DNA of 64,000 nucleotides from Pengzhenrongella frigida (GTDB lineage: Bacteria > Actinomycetota > Actinomycetes > Actinomycetales > Cellulomonadaceae): positions 1 to 64,000 of the forward strand of contig NZ_SDWW01000006.1 in the NCBI RefSeq assembly GCF_004168625.1, written 5' to 3'. The notes beneath the pieces are model-generated. The model was not told the DNA's origin and did no database searches. It was given only the letters and a program-made list of their open reading frames with translations. Position numbers and translations under genes: made by a program. Shown in pieces: positions 61,971 through 64,000 of this stretch. Numbering within the stretch: the first letter of the stretch is position 1; every line of letters begins with the position of its first letter.

Positions 61971-62064
61971 GGGTGCCCGGTCTCCTGCGCTGGGTGAGGT
62001 TGCCGGCCACCGAATCGGTGGGCGCAACGAGTGCAATCTTAATTGGTTGGCTGCCACGATCCTG

Positions 62065-62268
62065 AAGGACGAGAACGGCATCTCGGCTGTCGGCCTAGGC
62101 ATTCTGTCGAATGCCTTGCTCATCGCCTACGGGCCGAGCACGTTTCTCAGTGCGGTGGTCTCCGACCGGTCCAACGCCCGGTTTCTCCTCCCGCTCGGGC
62201 TGGCGCTGTCCGCGCTGGCCAACTTCGCCATCGCCTTCATTCCGGCGGCCGGCGTGCTGTCCTGACGA
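62065..62268 (+). pseudogene. Internal fragment of an MFS sugar-phosphate transporter
   Basis: Frame 1 from about 62065 to a stop at 62263-62265 encodes ISAVGLGILSNALLIAYG, then VVSDRSNARFLLPLGLALSALANFAIAF, the second and third membrane helices and the intervening GxxSDR-type loop of UhpT/GlpT-like MFS transporters. No start codon is close enough, and the other ten helices are missing. It is a both-ends-truncated remnant of a gene once present here. Boundaries are approximate. Confidence 0.65.
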
Positions 62269-62271
62269 GCA

Positions 62272-62319
62272 GCGGACCGGGTCGGCGCCGACACGAGGTC
62301 GAGCGCCGACCCGGTCCGC
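62272..62319 (-). terminator. Strong hairpin terminator of the beta-helix protein gene
   Basis: Two perfect 17-bp arms (62272-62288 and 62303-62319) enclose a 14-nt loop, 13 bp past the stop at 62332. The stem is very GC-rich and no T tract follows, which is common in actinobacteria. Confidence 0.7.
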
Positions 62320-62331
62320 CCGGGCGGGTCG

Positions 62332-64000
62332 TCAGCGGCGGCCGGGGCCTGCGCCCATGCCCATGCCGCCGGCGGCTGCCTCGCCGGCCGTGGCCGTCGC
62401 GACCTCGGTCGCACCGGTGCGGTCGCCGTCGGCCGTCATCCCTCCGACGCTCACGCCGGAGATGCTGCCGCCGGCGTACACCGTGTACGACTCGCCGCTG
62501 GTGATCTGCGCGGCGGAGAGCACGAGGGACTGGAAGTCCTTGGTGGACTCGAACGCGGCGATCTCCGTGCCGTCGGCCGAGACCACGTGGACCACCGTCC
62601 CGGCCACCTGGGTGGAGTCGAACGCCACGGACACCCAGCCCTGGGCGGACGTGTCGCCGGGGGACATGGCCATCCCGGCGCTGCCGGCCGCGAGCAGCAC
62701 GCCGCCGGACACGTCGAACGTGCCGTCGACGTCGAGCGCGCCGTTGCCGGAGGTCGTCGGCCCGGAGACCACTGTCGTCCCGCCGCTGATCGTCATCGAG
62801 CCATTCGAGTCGAGCCCGTCGCCGTCGGAGTCGACCACGATCGTGCCGCCGCTGATCGTCAGGGAGTAGTCACCGGTCGTGGCGAACTCGTCCTCGGTGC
62901 CACCCACGGGTGCTCCGCCCGGCCCCTGCTGGCCCGACCCGTCGGCCCCGCCCGCGACGTTGATGCCGTCGTCGCTCGCCGTGATGCTCACGTCGCCGCC
63001 GCTGATCGTGATGGTGGCGCTCTCGAGCCCTTCGTAGGACTCGGTCACGGCGACCGTCCCGCCGGACACGCTCAGGGCGCCGTCGGCGTGGACGCCGTCA
63101 TCCCCGCTGGCCAGCGTGAGCTCGCCGCCCACGATCGTCACGGCGCCGCCGGAGTGGACGGCGTCGTCCGCCGCGTCGACGGCGACCTGGCCGCCGCCGA
63201 CCACGACGCTCACGTCCCCCTTGAGCCCCTTCGCCGAGGCATCCGCGGCGACCGTCGCGCCGCTGCCCCCGCCGGCGTCGACGGTGACCTCCCCATCGGC
63301 GATGATCACGTCGGTCGTGGCCTGGAGGCCGTCACCGCCGGCCGTGACCGCGACCGTCCCGGCCAGGATCGCGATGTAGCCCGCCGCCGCGTCATCCACC
63401 ACGTCGGACTTCAGGCCGTCGCCGCCGGCGGTCGCGGTGACGGTCGCGCCGTCGATCACGAGGTAGTCCTTGCCGCGGATCGCGTCGTCGACCGCGTCGA
63501 CCGTGAGGGTGGCGGCGGTGATCACCAGCCCGTCGGTGCTGGCGATGCCGTCGTTCGCGTTCCCGTCGACGCTCAGTGCACCCGTCCCGGTGATCGTCAG
63601 GTCTGCCGTGGAGTAGAGGGCCGCGTTCGGTGCCTCGGTGTCGGCTGCCGCCCCGGCGGAGGTCGCCGCGTCGGCCAGCGTGTTCGTGGAACCGTCCGCG
63701 AGGACGACGACCACCTCGTCGGCGTTCGTCACGGCGACCGCCGCGGTGGTCGAGCTGGTCACGTCGACCCCGTCGAGGATCAGCCGCACGATCCCGTCGT
63801 CGGCGCTGTCGACGACGATCTGGCCGTCGTCGAGCGTGCCCGAGATCCGGTAGGTCCCCGCGGCGGTGATCGTCACGGTGGCGCCGTCGACGGTGACCGA
63901 GGCGGCGTCGGCCGTCGCCCCGTCCCCGGTGAGGGTGATCGGGATCTCGTCGGCCTCGGCCCATTCGTGGTCGGCAGCGTCGTCGTGGTCGGCCGTGTTC
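62332..64000 (-). CDS. Carbohydrate-binding beta-helix protein (DUF4353-like), partial
   Basis: The N-terminus is cut by the right edge; the frame is open from 63999 to a stop at 62332, giving at least 555 residues. The repeats are of the form SGGxVxVxAxDDGI..DG.LTISGG, the right-handed parallel beta-helix of Cthe_2159/DUF4353 carbohydrate-binding proteins; DDGIHAD-type Asp pairs may bind Ca2+. The C-terminal domain (about the last 120 residues) ends in GGMGMGAGPGRR. It should be extracellular and bind acidic polysaccharides. A strong hairpin follows the stop. Neighbours upstream lie beyond the window. Confidence 0.8.
   Translation of the reverse strand, partial: NTADHDDAADHEWAEADEIPITLTGDGATADAASVTVDGATVTITAAGTYRISGTLDDGQIVVDSADDGIVRLILDGVDVTSSTTAAVAVTNADEVVVVLADGSTNTLADAATSAGAAADTEAPNAALYSTADLTITGTGALSVDGNANDGIASTDGLVITAATLTVDAVDDAIRGKDYLVIDGATVTATAGGDGLKSDVVDDAAAGYIAILAGTVAVTAGGDGLQATTDVIIADGEVTVDAGGGSGATVAADASAKGLKGDVSVVVGGGQVAVDAADDAVHSGGAVTIVGGELTLASGDDGVHADGALSVSGGTVAVTESYEGLESATITISGGDVSITASDDGINVAGGADGSGQQGPGGAPVGGTEDEFATTGDYSLTISGGTIVVDSDGDGLDSNGSMTISGGTTVVSGPTTSGNGALDVDGTFDVSGGVLLAAGSAGMAMSPGDTSAQGWVSVAFDSTQVAGTVVHVVSADGTEIAAFESTKDFQSLVLSAAQITSGESYTVYAGGSISGVSVGGMTADGDRTGATEVATATAGEAAAGGMGMGAGPGRR

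Overview
The window is a gene-dense, very GC-rich chromosomal stretch of a Gram-positive actinobacterium. This rests on the base composition, frequent GTG starts, many leaderless promoters (a -10 hexamer only 6-7 nt before the start codon), and families typical of the group: DUF2510, DUF222/HNH, WS/DGAT wax-ester synthase, a BTAD-type regulator and two-GAF/HisKA_3 kinases. A Cellulomonadaceae-like member of the Micrococcales is my guess; no rRNA or other taxonomic marker is present. No tRNA, CRISPR array, intact insertion sequence or prophage was seen.

Region by region. 1-5.5 kb: a decayed zinc alcohol dehydrogenase, a TetR regulator divergent from a flavoprotein monooxygenase across a perfect palindrome, an O-acyltransferase, a DUF4262 protein, and a DoxX/TetR pair with its own inverted repeat. 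5.6-16.2 kb: a lipoprotein, two c-di-GMP enzymes (GGDEF and PAS-GGDEF-EAL), two small-molecule oxidoreductases (Gfo/Idh/MocA and BBE-type FAD), GyrI-like and VOC proteins, and a DUF222/HNH protein. 16.5-23.3 kb: a PLP enzyme, then a likely operon in which a DUF294 nucleotidyltransferase and a membrane PAS-DEDDh exonuclease precede DUF485, an ActP acetate symporter and a coupled unknown gene. 23.4-33.6 kb: GNAT, the ohrR-ohr peroxide operon, a lipoprotein/OmpA-like pair, a third GGDEF protein, YjdM, AIM24, DUF389, the rRNA methyltransferase RlmC, a SAM methyltransferase and another GNAT.

33.6-41.8 kb: a SWIM zinc-finger/DUF6493 pair, a BTAD-TPR regulator beside a methyltransferase, and an AAC(3)-family acetyltransferase behind a perfect 18-bp palindrome. 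41.8-47.9 kb: a 1570-residue polytopic membrane protein with in-frame DNA repeats, convergent with an NYN-LOTUS protein. 48-55.6 kb: a proton-pumping pyrophosphatase (with a lipoprotein-like N-terminus) coupled to a GT-B glycosyltransferase, then WS/DGAT, a GAF histidine kinase and a histidine phosphatase. 55.7-64 kb: a 60-residue protein behind a 19-codon leader ORF, a crotonase, a phosphodiester glycosidase with a GT2-GtrA fusion, a LysR/YeiH pair, a pentapeptide protein, an MFS transporter remnant, and a beta-helix carbohydrate-binding protein that runs off the right edge.

How the parts fit together: the window combines membrane energetics and acetate uptake (HppA, ActP), envelope and exopolysaccharide functions (O-acyltransferase, phosphodiester glycosidase, GT2-GtrA, the beta-helix protein, OmpA-like), c-di-GMP signalling, and oxidant or xenobiotic responses controlled by locally acting TetR, OhrR and LysR regulators. 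The least explained modules are the nucleotidyltransferase/exonuclease/acetate-symporter cluster, the lipobox-bearing pyrophosphatase, and the SWIM-DUF6493 pair.
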